The notes below the pieces were generated by a model. It saw nothing but the letters and a program-made list of their open reading frames with translations. It did not search any database and had not been told where the DNA came from. A stretch of DNA of 64,000 bases from Cyanodermella asteris (Eukaryota; Ascomycota; Lecanoromycetes; Ostropales; Stictidaceae): assembly GCA_900618795.1 (NCBI GenBank), contig UYJD01000002.1, positions 363,150-427,149 of the forward strand. Reading direction: 5' to 3'. The translations under genes were made by a program, and so were the position numbers. Positions 30,896-41,747 of this stretch are shown one piece after another (positions within the stretch are counted from its first letter, which is position 1; every line of letters starts with the position of its first letter).

Positions 30896-33121
30896 ATGCG
30901 TGTCGCTCACATCACGACATGGCTGACGGCCACCTTCTCCGCCCTCCCCTCCACCCTCGCCCAGATCTCTCTCAATGTCAGCGACGCCAAATCGGTCGAG
31001 CGAGCGGCCTCCATCGCCAGCTCCCAAATGCTCACATTCTATAACGGAACCAAGTACGGCTACGCGCCCGGTGTCCTCACCAACCCATACTACTGGTGGG
31101 AGGCCGGTGCCATGTTCGGCGTTTTGATCGCCTTTTACCATTTGACGGGCAACGACACGTACAATCAACTCGTCACCGACGGAATGATGTGGCAGCGTGG
31201 TGACCAGAACAATTTCGAGCCCACCAACTATACCAGTTCGTTGGGTAACGATGACCAGGGCTTCTGGGCGTATGCTGCGCTCGATGCTGCCGAGTTTGGG
31301 TTTCCGAATCCGCCGGCTGATAAGCCGAGTTGGTTGAGTTTGGCGCAGGCGGTTTTCAACAGGCAGATTCAGAGATGGGATCCGTTAACGTGCGGCGGAG
31401 GTTTGAGATGGCAGATCTACCAGTTCAATCCGGGTTGGAACTACAAGAACACAGCCGCGAATGGTGGTTTGTTTCACATCGCTGCTCGGTTGGCTCGATA
31501 CACCGGCAACTCGACCTATGCAGACCAGGCGGAGAGGCTGTGGGATTGGATGGTGGGCGTCAAGTTCATCTACGACAATCCCGGCAATTCGACGAATACG
31601 ACCACCACGGTTGTTATCGACGGAGCAGACACGATCTCCAACTGTACCGACAACATCGACGCCATTCAGTGGACTTACAACCACGGAACAGTCTTGATGG
31701 GTGCTGCCTACATGTATAACTACACCAACGGAAGCGACATCTGGCGCGATCGTCTACAGAAACTCGTCAATGGTGCCGATCTCTTCTTCGTCAAGCAGAA
31801 GAACGACTACACAAACACCGATTTCCCAGATGGAGGCGGTCAGATCTTGGCCGAAGTCGCTTGCGAAGAACTGACGCCACAAACCTGTAAGATCGATCAG
31901 CCGGCCTTCAAGTCCACTCTCATTCGCTGGCTTGCCGTTGTGACTCAGATCGCTCCTCAACACGCCGAACACATATATCCATTGCTCAACGCCAGTGCAC
32001 AAGCCGCCGCCCGACAATGTTCTGGCAGTTACGGTACCGTCTCAATCGAGAGCCCTCAGACAGGCGGCGCAAAAGGCAGCTGGTGTGGTCGTCGATGGTA
32101 TCAAAACACCTTTGATGGTCTTTCCGGCCTCGGCGAGCAAATGAGCGCCATGTCCGCCTTCCAAAACGTCCTCATCAAGGACTCCTCTCCGCCCTACACC
32201 ACCGTTCAGGGTGCACCCCGCCCCGGCGGAGCTTCAGACTCTGACCCGGACGCCGGTAACACGCCTACAGACACCACCATCTTCGCCTTCGTCTACACCT
32301 CGAGCATCACGCACGCCGACACGGCGGGCGCGTGGGTCCTGACCGCTGTCGCCATGATCATCATTGGCGTCGGCTGCGTCTGGATGGTCCGCGAAGACCC
32401 CGACGACGGCTGGGCCGGCAGCGGTGAAGCAGCCGGTTGGTCTGCACCGTCCGCCGGAAACGCAACCATGTACCGCAAGACGTACGGGTACGGCGCCTAC
32501 CGACTCGCGGGTCTCCAAGCTGGAGGCGTTTACAAGGGCAAGAGCTCGACCGCGCGCCGCGCGTTCGCGAAACCGAACATGCCCGCCATGGGACTCGGTA
32601 GCGGGGGCTGGTGGTTCGGTACCGGTCGTGGCACGACCGAGAAGTGGTGGGAAAAGGATCGTGAACGGCACGAGGACGAAATGGAGAAAGCACGCGGTCC
32701 GTACGGTCGTTGGAGCACGAACGGATCTGGACATGTACCGCGCGACAGCGTGGCATCGGAGAACATTACCAGCGGTATACTTTCCAAATTCAAAAAGGGA
32801 AGCAAAGATGGCGAAGGGAACAAAAAGGAGAAGAAGGAGAAGATCGATCCCAAGGCCAAGGATGGATGGAAGAAGATTGGCAAGAACGTGTACGTGCGCG
32901 AACGCGCCGTCGACCCATCGTCCGAGACGAACTCGAACGATGGGAGCAACAGGGTGTCAATGCCGCCGAGGACGCAGAGCGCCATGTCGGCACGGAACTC
33001 CAATGTCATGAGTCCGGCGCCTAGTGCGAGGCAGAGTCGTGTTCCCAGTCGGACGCAGAGTCGGGCGCAGAGCATAACAAGGGGAAGGACGCTGCATTGG
33101 CCGATTAATGAAAATGAATAG
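30896..33121 (+). CDS. GH76 alpha-1,6-mannanase (DCW1/DFG5 family) with transmembrane anchor and long tail, 741 aa
   Basis: Single exon; ATG in CGCCACCATGCG, an optimal context. Signal peptide residues 1-22 (cut near TLA-QIS). Catalytic domain about 25-440 with the GH76 hallmark: tandem aspartates in GNDDQGFW (Asp119-Asp120), WWEAGAMFG, GGGLRWQI and WTYNHG. Many N-x-S/T sites. Known role of the family: cutting or transferring GPI-glycan mannose to link proteins to the cell wall. Yeast Dcw1/Dfg5 end in a GPI signal after about 450 aa. Here a membrane helix (about 478-497, AWVLTAVAMIIIGVGCVWMV) is followed by some 240 residues of basic, Ser/Arg-rich cytosolic tail with T-Q-S-R-A-Q-S repeats. 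Inferred type I membrane enzyme at the cell surface. Confidence 0.9.
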   Translation: MRVAHITTWLTATFSALPSTLAQISLNVSDAKSVERAASIASSQMLTFYNGTKYGYAPGVLTNPYYWWEAGAMFGVLIAFYHLTGNDTYNQLVTDGMMWQRGDQNNFEPTNYTSSLGNDDQGFWAYAALDAAEFGFPNPPADKPSWLSLAQAVFNRQIQRWDPLTCGGGLRWQIYQFNPGWNYKNTAANGGLFHIAARLARYTGNSTYADQAERLWDWMVGVKFIYDNPGNSTNTTTTVVIDGADTISNCTDNIDAIQWTYNHGTVLMGAAYMYNYTNGSDIWRDRLQKLVNGADLFFVKQKNDYTNTDFPDGGGQILAEVACEELTPQTCKIDQPAFKSTLIRWLAVVTQIAPQHAEHIYPLLNASAQAAARQCSGSYGTVSIESPQTGGAKGSWCGRRWYQNTFDGLSGLGEQMSAMSAFQNVLIKDSSPPYTTVQGAPRPGGASDSDPDAGNTPTDTTIFAFVYTSSITHADTAGAWVLTAVAMIIIGVGCVWMVREDPDDGWAGSGEAAGWSAPSAGNATMYRKTYGYGAYRLAGLQAGGVYKGKSSTARRAFAKPNMPAMGLGSGGWWFGTGRGTTEKWWEKDRERHEDEMEKARGPYGRWSTNGSGHVPRDSVASENITSGILSKFKKGSKDGEGNKKEKKEKIDPKAKDGWKKIGKNVYVRERAVDPSSETNSNDGSNRVSMPPRTQSAMSARNSNVMSPAPSARQSRVPSRTQSRAQSITRGRTLHWPINENE

Positions 33122-33747
33122 GAGGAAGGGATCTCGTGCACAGGGAGAACGTGGCAATGGACTAAGCTGGAAAAAAAAAGCCCAAACCCTCTTGTATATG
33201 AAAATCCTTGCACATTGCGTGGGCTCGTCAGCCTGATTACTATTGTACATAACTTCTTGAATGATCTGGACTTTTTTTCTTTATGAAGGCTTTCGCAGCC
33301 ATTGAGTTATGTTGTGTTGGTCATGTCCATTTACCTTACTAACCAAGATGGGCTCTGAAATCTTTGGAGCAGCAGGTCTTTTCCATCTGTGTGACTTCTC
33401 ACGACCACCATATTAGGCCTCAATCTTATCTGGCAATCATGCTAAACATTCATGTTGGCCTTCCACGCGCATCCTTGGGTTGCCCTTCCCCGGGACGATG
33501 GGAAGGGAGCGAGCGTTGCTGAGGCGATCCCGCTTCGAGTCAATAGAAATCGCCTGATCCGGCAGCCAGCTGCACTCAAGCCCCTGGAAACCGCTCTTAC
33601 GCCTACACGAATGGAAGAGCACAACTTCAGATAAGGCATTACAAAATTTGGGCTCACTACTAAGTCAGCTTGGACACCATCCGACTTCTGTCGAGAACTC
33701 TTCGTTACCCAGCCCGCATTCCGAATCCACATCAATCAAATCAAGTC
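33122..33747. other. Intergenic between GH76 and coiled-coil gene F
   Basis: About 625 bases. T-rich 3' region near 33170-33290; no gene supported. The leader of gene F just before 33748 is A/C-rich with CATCAATCAAATCAAGTC. Confidence 0.45.
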
Positions 33748-34689
33748 ATGTCGCGATCCGCACCCACCGCGTCTCCACTCCAAACTATCGATACGGCTCT
33801 GGTGGAGTTTCGTGCCGAGATCGAGCGGGAACGCACGGAAGTCATCAAGTTGAAAGATGAGCGGCTCGACTTGCAAGGTCAGATCGAGTTCCTCCGTGCG
33901 GAGAAGAGCACACTTACGCATGAAGTCAAAAGGCTTCTCGAAAGGAAGTTGGATCTTCAACTGGCGGGCCTACGCCAGTCTGACGTGGTCAAAGGTCAAT
34001 TGACGCCCCCATCGTCACGGATCGATGCTCAGGCGCCAGCTCCCGTGGCACGGATGACAGGCACGGCCATGTCGCAGAACCTCTCAATCTCTTCGGACAG
34101 CGATTTCGAGCTTACGCACGCACAATCAGCCATCGACAGCTCCGTTCCTAGACTCAGCACGACCGGGAGAACTTCTGAATTTGACTTTGACTTCAAAGAT
34201 GAGGACATTTCGTTTTCGGCTTTCAGGCCACTACCAAATGCCATTGGGGGCAATCGGCCGGATCGTGACCTGAGTGATGAGATCGCTGTTCATCGTGAGA
34301 TCAAGATCGAGATTGTCTCGCTCTTAAGCGATGATGATGCTGAGGAGGACGCAGATGCATCGGGCGACGGAAGCAAACCTCGGAGGAGCAGTCACGGCAG
34401 CTCTAAAACAGATGAAGCAGAGCAGACGCATGATGGATGGGACGACGCGATTGACTTTGGTGACACAAGTGACTGCAGATACCATGCGGATGACGATGTC
34501 CCGACCAGGGCCGCAAAGAGAAGGAAGCTGACGTCCCTGCCGGTCGGAGGTCCAACGCGAACAAAGCCGAGGAAAAGAAAGTTGTTAAAACCAGAATCGT
34601 TGCGGGAACCAGAATCATTGCAGGACCCGTCGTGGACCGCGTGGAGACAAAGGCTGCTCGGCAAAGTTTCAATGCAGCCGAATCAATAA
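33748..34689 (+). CDS. Coiled-coil protein F with acidic/basic disordered tail, 313 aa
   Basis: Start at MSRSAPTASPLQTIDTALVE; the frame is open upstream without an ATG. Residues 12-75 are a strong coiled coil (Glu/Arg/Leu heptads). The middle is disordered, Ser/Asp/Glu-rich, with S-D-D-D-A-E-E-D runs and repeated D-F-D-F-D/E. The C-terminus has a bipartite basic patch (AAKRRKLTSLP, KPRKRKLLKP) resembling a nuclear localisation signal, then a duplicated P-E-S-L-R/Q and a W-T-A-W-R-Q end. It lacks the six-cysteine motif of genes G and H, but shares the order basic leader, 'T-I/L-x-x-A-L' and coil with gene G. Function unknown; a nuclear location is inferred only from the basic patches. Confidence 0.7.
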   Translation: MSRSAPTASPLQTIDTALVEFRAEIERERTEVIKLKDERLDLQGQIEFLRAEKSTLTHEVKRLLERKLDLQLAGLRQSDVVKGQLTPPSSRIDAQAPAPVARMTGTAMSQNLSISSDSDFELTHAQSAIDSSVPRLSTTGRTSEFDFDFKDEDISFSAFRPLPNAIGGNRPDRDLSDEIAVHREIKIEIVSLLSDDDAEEDADASGDGSKPRRSSHGSSKTDEAEQTHDGWDDAIDFGDTSDCRYHADDDVPTRAAKRRKLTSLPVGGPTRTKPRKRKLLKPESLREPESLQDPSWTAWRQRLLGKVSMQPNQ

Positions 34690-35497
34690 ATACGACCATC
34701 AAAGCGCTGAAATTGCGAGTGGCCTTCTGTTCTATGGTTTGGCCTTTCAACGCCCACGCTACACTACGCTGTCATCTGGCTACCTGTCTTCGGATCCTGC
34801 CGAATCCATTTCGATGCCACAAATCGTGTACGCGGTCCACTTGAACACTCACAGATCGTTCTATTTGCAGCGCATTGGCCGCGATCCAGGCTCGTATGTG
34901 GCCAAGATATCAAGATCAGGAGGAATCGGCCACAGTGGGCATAAGCTTCATGCAAAGACACAAGTACACTTTTGGGAAACACTAGATTCGGATGTAGCGT
35001 GAACTGACAATGAGATGATGATGACGGCCAGTGCAGACTTGTGGAAGCAAATTTTGCATCTCCATTCAATCTGCGTTCTATTTTAGTTGCATAACGACGA
35101 CCCTTGATCTCATGAGGACAGAATTGAGAATACTGAAAGTCGACTGTTGGGATAAACGACCGGGTGGCGTGAGCGGTGTTTCTGAAACAACTTCAATGTG
35201 TCCAGCTAATGTCGAGACGTATATGTGCGAAGACTGCGGGCACAGATGCTTGGGAGAGGAACTACCAAGTGGTCGATGAGCTGTTGCCGCATCCGCATAT
35301 CGCGTTCATGGATCGGCTTGGCTGTTCGTCCCCATATCATTTCCAGTTCACTGCACCGCGTTTCAACAGGCATCACATGGTCTCAGCGTGTCCGTACAAA
35401 ACTTCTGCCACAACTGTCTCATCTTGCCGGCCATCTTGCTCTCAGACAAACTACTTGACATTTGGATCCTGTCCTCCACGAGCTCTTATTGCGAACC
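34690..35497. other. Intergenic between coiled-coil genes F and G
   Basis: About 800 bases. A natural-looking open segment at 34739-35002 (plus strand) and a small Cys-bearing one near 35196-35279 (CPANVETYMCEDCGHRC) could be remnants or unrecognised exons of this family; neither can be joined to a gene by clear splice sites. Confidence 0.35.
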
Positions 35498-37136
35498 ATG
35501 AGCGCTTCTCCTCGCGGCAGTGGAGATGAAGACTCCAGATCATCGCCAGGACCACTACCGGCGATCAAGACGCTTGAAGACGCCCTTCATGCCATGGACG
35601 CCGCACGCGACGAGCTCAAGACCGACATCGTGTCCAAGAAGCAGATCATCAAAGAGCTCACGAAGAAGAAGGAGCTGTGCAGAAACGTCCGAATCGAGGA
35701 GATCTCATTAGAAGCACGAACGCGGGAAGAGGAAGAGCGCCATGCAAAGGTCGATCAACTTACTTCCGAGGTGAAAATCCTCGCAGACGAGAAGTCGTCT
35801 CTGGAGGCTCAAAAATTGGCGCTCGTCGGCGAGAGGGAAGCTATTCAGCTGAACAATGATAATCAAAGTCAGGCGACCCAGGATCTGCTTGAGCTGAAGA
35901 AATATCTGCAGGATGTCGTGCAGGCCCTGGAAACCCAGAAGCTCACTCTTGAGGCGGAGAACTCGGCTGCAAGAGGACTGCTGTTGAAGAAGGCGGCACT
36001 GAATGGCGATATCCAAAAATTACAGACGAGAAAGGAGCACCTGAAACTGGAGGTTCGGACTTGGGAGAGGCATTTGGACCAGATCCGTTCTGGGCAACCT
36101 GATGAGCAAGTTCACTTTGTCCAAGAGGCAATGAACATAAGCCAAGAGCTAAGCCGCCTATCTGCTCGGATGGACAATTTGAGGAATGGAAGTACACGCA
36201 GGCAGGAAGAAAAGCGGCAGATTGTGCCACAAATGCCACCGAATGACACCTCATCGCAACGTACCGGTCAATCCACTCCAGTGTCCAGCCAGCAACCGGC
36301 ACCAATTCCGGACAACACACAGTCGCGAGCTGTAATTCGATCAACAGGCTGGCGTACCTCGTCTGCTGACGCGGACGCTCAGATCCCCACACATGTGGCA
36401 TCATACGCATATGCAAAGCGTCCTCACCAGAACATCGAAGCTGGAGCATCCGACGATGCCGGGCAGAAAGAAGAGAAGACCCCCACCACACCCACGTCAA
36501 AAAAAGCTTAAGCTAGAGATTGTCTCCGCAGTAGAGCGGAATGCTCAGATGAAGGTCGCTCAAACAAGCCCAGACCAGAAAGGTCCGCAGCTGCAACGCG
36601 ACAAGGACCGTATATTACTCGAGGCAGGCCTTTTAAACGCCCGTCGGTCCTGAGCTTCTGATGAGGTCTACTGCAGACCTAATGGTCATACTAGCGGATA
36701 GGTACTGCTTCGCGACTTCTTTAATTCCACGCATGTCGGCCGCATACTTAGATCAACCCGATCTTGGGAAGGTATCTCTATTCAGAGCAGCATTGGGCAG
36801 TTGCGCAGATTTAGCGATGGCGATGATTTTGATCCAACAGAATCTTCAAGAGTTTATGATTGCGCAAGCGATATGGTTTGCTTGCGTAGTCACTGCCTGG
36901 GTGAGTCTGCCGAACTGAGTGACAACACCAGAGCATGCCCCGAGTGTGTTGAAGCCAATGAGCTCTGCTTAATCCGACCAAATCAGCGCGAGGCGAGGAT
37001 AGTGCTTCTTCCTCTGAAGCATCTACGTCTACCGGCCTTGGATCGGCACTCCACCGAACTGAAATGTTGGGTGAAAGGAGGCAAACTCGCGAGCCCGAAG
37101 GTTGAAGAGCTTGAAGATACACCCGATGAGACGTAG
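35498..37136 (+). pseudogene. Coiled-coil gene G with six-cysteine C-terminus, interrupted
   Basis: ATG at 35498 (MSASPRGSGDEDSRSSP) opens a long coil (residues about 25-240) then a disordered tail, ending at a stop at 36509-36511 just after a run of seven A (36499-36505). In the frame one base on, coding sequence continues KLKLEIVSAVERNAQMK and, past in-frame stops TGA (36651) and TAG (36699), reaches a C-terminal domain matching gene H: C-x5-C-x4-C-x13-C-x2-C-x6-C then LIRP and IVLLPL (about 36858-37010). The tract around CTGCAGACCTAATGGTC also matches gene H DNA. So G is probably a decayed paralogue with one frameshift and two stops. If instead the 5' coil is expressed alone, it is a 337-aa protein. 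No splice pair removes both stops and keeps frame. Confidence 0.6.
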
Positions 37137-37883
37137 CAGTTTCGGTCGACGAGAGGGGAATCTGACACAACCGTCATTGAGGAAAGTTAGACAAGAGCGA
37201 GCTGTACTGCAAACGCGGAGCAGGGGTGGACCGGTATGTGGGATCTCTGGATAGCCCATTTCACAGATGAGCTGGTCGCCACACCGACAGATGCGCGGAG
37301 CCGTGGTGATGGCGCTGGTACATGAGTTGTTCGGAAGCGTTTTGAGATGTCTGAGAGCATGGTAATATGCTGAGCCACAAGCACTTCAAACATGCTGAGC
37401 CTGTCCTGCCATCTGTACAAGGATGGTTGATAGCGGTTGTACGAAGCTGACCTTGACTGCCCATGTATCCCGACAAGTTCACCGCTCAAGGCCTGTTGCA
37501 TCTACCAAACCCATGTGCGTAAGCAGTCGTGCATGTTTCCTTGCCCACATGAGATGCGGAAAATCTAGACAAAGGCACGCTTGAAAATTTTTCTTGCAGC
37601 GAGCTCTGCCGGCTTGATTTATGCTGGTCCCCTCGAACGCAGCGGAGCAAACACATGTCTATGCCTCAAGCCAGAACGGATGCATGAGAGTGAGCGTTTG
37701 TTGTTTCAGTGTGTATGATTTTGTCTCGTCATGCCACTTCAACTTCCGTAGAACAGCGATGTTGCTGAGCACTGCTGCAGCGCTGGAGTTTGTTAGCCTG
37801 GCCACAAACAATATGTCTTTCCATATATCGCTATTGTCAGGTGGTCATTCACCTCTCTGACTCCTATTCTACTGACCGAAATC
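37137..37883. other. Intergenic between coiled-coil genes G and H
   Basis: About 750 bases; no gene supported. It should contain the promoter of gene H. Confidence 0.45.
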
Positions 37884-39765
37884 ATGGATAGACGCACCCG
37901 TACCCAACAAGATGCGATCGCGCCTGTGCACAAAGGCGAGGGTGGGGATGACGAGACCGATCAACAGCCGCCGGCATCCTCATTAGATTCTGTAATTAGC
38001 ATGGTCAGTTCGCTCAAGGAGACGCAGGAACAACTTGCCGAACGCCATCGAGCCGAGGAAGATCGCTATCAGGCCGAGATCAAATCATCCAGCGATCAGA
38101 TGAACAGCTTGATGGTGAAGCTGCAAGAGCTGGAAAACGCAGACGGCCAGGATTGCTGAAGCGGAAACCCAGAGGAATGAAGTGAATAAGAAATCTGAAC
38201 AAATTGAACAGCTTAGGAAAGAGTCTGATATACACAAAGAAGCGGCAAACAAGCAGCTTGCGGAAATTCGGGAGCTCAAGTCTCAAGTGGCGAGTCTGCA
38301 GAATACAATTCAAGACAAGTTTGCGGAGTCGGCGGCCCATGAAGAGAAGGCAGCAAAGGCACGCACGGAAATTGGAAGACTCAAACGTTGTTCAGAAACC
38401 CTGAAACGCAAGCTCGAGACGCTCCAAAATCAGCCGCGATCGATCCCTGACAAGCAGCAGGCCGGCTTTGACGATGTTGACCAGGAACCGGAGCATCGTA
38501 GAGACGAAGCGGATATCCTGCAAACGCAGTTTGAGCAATTGAGAGCAGAGCCCAAAGTCCTCCAGAAGGAGATTTCGTTGCAGACAGATGAGGCAGAAAA
38601 ATACAAAACACAGTATGCAGGCAAGAGGACGTATACCGCTGAATACAGTGCCCAGAGAGAGCTTCAGCGGAAGAACAACCACACAGACATCACCCAGTTG
38701 ACAACACAATTCATCGCCAGCGAGACCGAGCTCCTGAAGCAGTATCGAGAGCTCATAAAGCAGAGCCAAGAACTCGTCAAGCAGAATCAGGACCTCGAAA
38801 AGCGAGTACAGAGTCTGACGGAGCGCCTCAATCAGAACGCAGAATCTCGACCGGAGCAACACGTTGAAGTGGTCAGAAAGAAGATCAGCTTGGATCAGGC
38901 AGTGCGGAATATGAAAAAGAGAAGTAAACCCTCTGACAACGAAGCCGTGACCCAGCAGACACGCAGCGAGGGGACGGCGAATCCAGCAACAACAGATGGG
39001 AGCACATCGCAAGTTGTACAGGCGCCTGCAAAACCCCAATCAGCGTTTCCATCGAGTGAAAGTGATGATGCGTGCAGCGATGCGTGGCCGCCGAAGCCCA
39101 GCAGTATTCAGCATGTCTCTGAGCATGTGGCTGACCAGGCTTCAAGTCAACAGATGGCGATTTTGCCAGAAGACAGGAAACGGACTCGGCCGAAACGAGG
39201 TGGTAGGAGGGAGAACAAGACGAGGAACAAGCAGGCTCACGAACCTGTAACGGTCACCCCAACTGCGCCGCCGCCGCCGCCGCCGCCCGATGCAGAACCG
39301 ACTCGGCTTGAGCTGATCAGGGAACATCGACGACAGTTCCCATCAGAACTCAAGCTCGATGGCGGTCGCAGACCTCTTAACGCCACAGATTTCGGCTCCC
39401 CGCCTACTCACGATCCTCACACGATGATACACTGCAGACCAAATGTCGGCAATTACGGTGAACTCTCGATTAATGCGCTGTTTGGTCAGATAACAACGAT
39501 CGCTGCCTCCATTGTAAACCAAGTGGGCTTGTGGCAAATGCTGGCAGTACCCACCGGTATGGGGAGGGGAGCGAACATTTGGTCTTGTAAATCAGATATA
39601 GTCTGCTTGCAAAGGTACTGCAGGGGAATAACCGCCGATAGGGTCAGCAACAACACAGCTTGTGACTGGTGTGTCAAGAATCGTTATATGTGTTTCATTC
39701 GACCAAGTCAGATTTTGGCCAAGATCGTGATGTTGCCTCTTGCACTGGAGCATCGCGGACAGTAG
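37884..39765 (+). pseudogene. Coiled-coil gene H with six-cysteine C-terminus, one frameshift
   Basis: ATG in AAATCATGG. The first frame gives a 91-aa helical start and stops at 38159. The next frame, from about 38143, reads IAEAETQRNEVNKKSEQIEQ and runs unbroken to 39765. The join is at a run of four A (38134-38137): with one A fewer, the coil continues smoothly and the protein is about 627 aa. No intron of credible length fits. Domains: coiled coil to about residue 340, a disordered Lys/Arg-rich part, a polyproline run (GCC repeat, 39271-39293), then the C-terminal block with CKSDIVCLQRYC, NTACDWCVKNRYMCFIRP and IVMLPL. The cysteine spacing equals that of gene G. The C4-C6 half resembles half of a fungal Zn2Cys6 finger. 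Either lightly broken or a base-call error. Confidence 0.6.
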
Positions 39766-40440
39766 ACAAATCCGAGTAATCTGCGCTTTTGGGTGAAGGA
39801 AGGATTTCTGAATCAGACCTTGAATCTCGCGGTCTAGCCTATCATCGAACCTTGAGTGGATTCATCGTGGGGAAGAAGGGCCTTAACTCACATAACTCCC
39901 AAGGGGAGGCCTGGCATGCTGACTTGGCACGCATGAAGCTCATACTTACTACTCCGTCATAGGTGTAGTAGTCCTTCTTGCATACCACGAACTTCTAGTC
40001 TTACCTTGAGTTGATACTGTATCTATGGCATCTATTCGTTTTACTCTGCAGTTGGCACTGCAAGGGGATGGTGCCATTTAGCTGCACAATAATAACCTCA
40101 GTAGGTGTCCAAGAATGACCAGTGACGGCAATGAAGTTGACGACAAAGCAAGCCTAAGGCGACTGGACGTGCATCAAGCGACCTGAAGTATGATGTCTTA
40201 GTGCCGTGTACACTTTGATGAACCTTTGTTGAGGTGTTACATAGGGAGCCAAACAGCGGGGTCCAGTGGGCTGCAGCGGGCCCCACACAAGCAAACGGCA
40301 CCCATACCTTGAAGCCAACTCCCAATCAACCGAGCACGGGCTTTCCTGCTTGACCTACAATTTAGATCGTCAACCATTATTTTGTCAGGAGATTGCTTTT
40401 CGAAGAATCGTAGTCAAAATACTGGGCCTTAACGTCTATC
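39766..40440. other. Intergenic upstream of the CDK-like kinase
   Basis: About 675 bases without supported feature; promoter of the kinase gene expected at the right end. Confidence 0.45.
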
Positions 40441-41747
40441 ATGACAGACTGGCCGAGCTCAGCAGGCTTTGCCGATAGGCACATGGCCACCATGAGCATT
40501 ATGCAGGCATTGAAGGCCAACCTCCATTTCACTCAGACGGACCTCACCCGAACCGCTAGTGAGCTCGAGGCACAATGCCTGGCCGAGTCCAAGTCCAAGG
40601 ACGACTATCTAAGGCTTGTCAACGACCGAAAAGCCACGTTGACCGAGTCGAGACAGCCGGCACTGCAACTCGGCGTGACCACAGGCGAATCCGAGCAGCC
40701 AGATGCCGAAGCTCGAGGTGAGGGAAACAGCCTGAGCGAGGTCGCATGGTCATATCGCTGACCTACGCATGTCAAGACGTTGGCCGGTACTCGGCCATTT
40801 ACCATACTCGAAGCCTCAATTCGGTGGTTTACAGACAGACCCAACCACCGTGTGAGCCGGGAGCTGTCATCAAGATCGTGTCGATATCTACACAAATGGC
40901 TCCTCACGATATCATGAAAGAGGCCGAGTTTCTGCGACTCACGGCCGATGTTTCTAACGTGATCGAGATTCTCAGCTCTGAGCAAATGGCAGGCGGATTG
41001 TTTGCCATCAGATTGCCTTATATGCGATACGATCTTTCATCGCTTGCGAACCAGAATGTCCTTTCGCCTGATCAAAAGCGCCGACATCTTCGAGACATGT
41101 TTTCCGCGCTTGCAGCCGTTCACGACCTTGGAATTATCCATCGGGACATCAAGCCGTCCAACATTCTCCTCAACGACCTCGATGGTCCAGCATTCCTGAC
41201 CGATTTTGGCACCTCGTGGCGACAGGATGTCAATACCGAGGAAGCTCACGATGCGAAAATAACGGATGTCGGGACCGGATGCTATCGGGCTCCTGAGGTC
41301 CTGTTTGGCTGTCACTGCTACACCGAAAAGTTTGACCTGTGGGCGGCGGGTTGCACAATGGCCGAAGTCCTCGCAGGTGGAGGCAAGACGCTCTTTGATG
41401 CAGGGCCTTTGTCGCGAGAAGACTTTCTAGGCAGTGACTTGAGGCTCATCAACAGCATGTTCCAGACCAGAGGTACCCCGACGGATGAGACCTGGCCAGA
41501 GGCCCGCAGCTTCAGAGACTGGGGTAAGATTGGCTTCAAGGAGTTCCCAGCTGTTCCGTGGCCCGAATTGCTGCCTGGGGTTCCGCAAAGCGCCAGGGAT
41601 GTAATTGAGAGCCTGATAATCTTTGAAAGTGCGGAACGGTCAAGTGCGGCTGAGGTATGGCGATTTAATTCTGTCTTTGTGCAAGACTGATGTCAACAGG
41701 CCCTTCAACGACCGTACTTCAAGATCGAGGATCAAGCAACATCTTAG
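40441..41747 (+). CDS. CDK-like (CMGC) protein kinase, 400 aa
   Basis: Three exons: 40441-40717, 40777-41654, 41700-41747, total 1203 nt. Introns are 59 bp (GTGAGG donor, GCTGAC branch) and 45 bp (GTATGG...CAACAG). After a 90-aa helical N-terminus the kinase domain shows a divergent glycine loop (DVGRYSAIYHTR), VIKIV (ATP lysine), HRDIKPSNILL, DFGTSW and GTGCYRAPEVLFG, with the CMGC-type LWAAGCTMAE. GTGCYRAPE replaces the usual T-x-x-Y-R-A-P-E. From memory, the N-terminus (MTDWPSSAGFADR) is typical of filamentous-fungal kinases annotated as Csk1/Cak1-like CDK-activating kinases; subfamily is uncertain. The stop TAG overlaps the stop of the convergent gene on the other strand. Confidence 0.85.

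Noticed and set aside
35498-37136. Rescue of gene G by an intron at about 36647-36701
   Set aside because: The donor GTCCTG is poor, and the 55-nt length breaks the frame it would need to keep.
38115-38150. A 36-bp or 28-bp intron to explain the break in gene H
   Set aside because: Below credible fungal intron length; the 36-bp version does not change frame.
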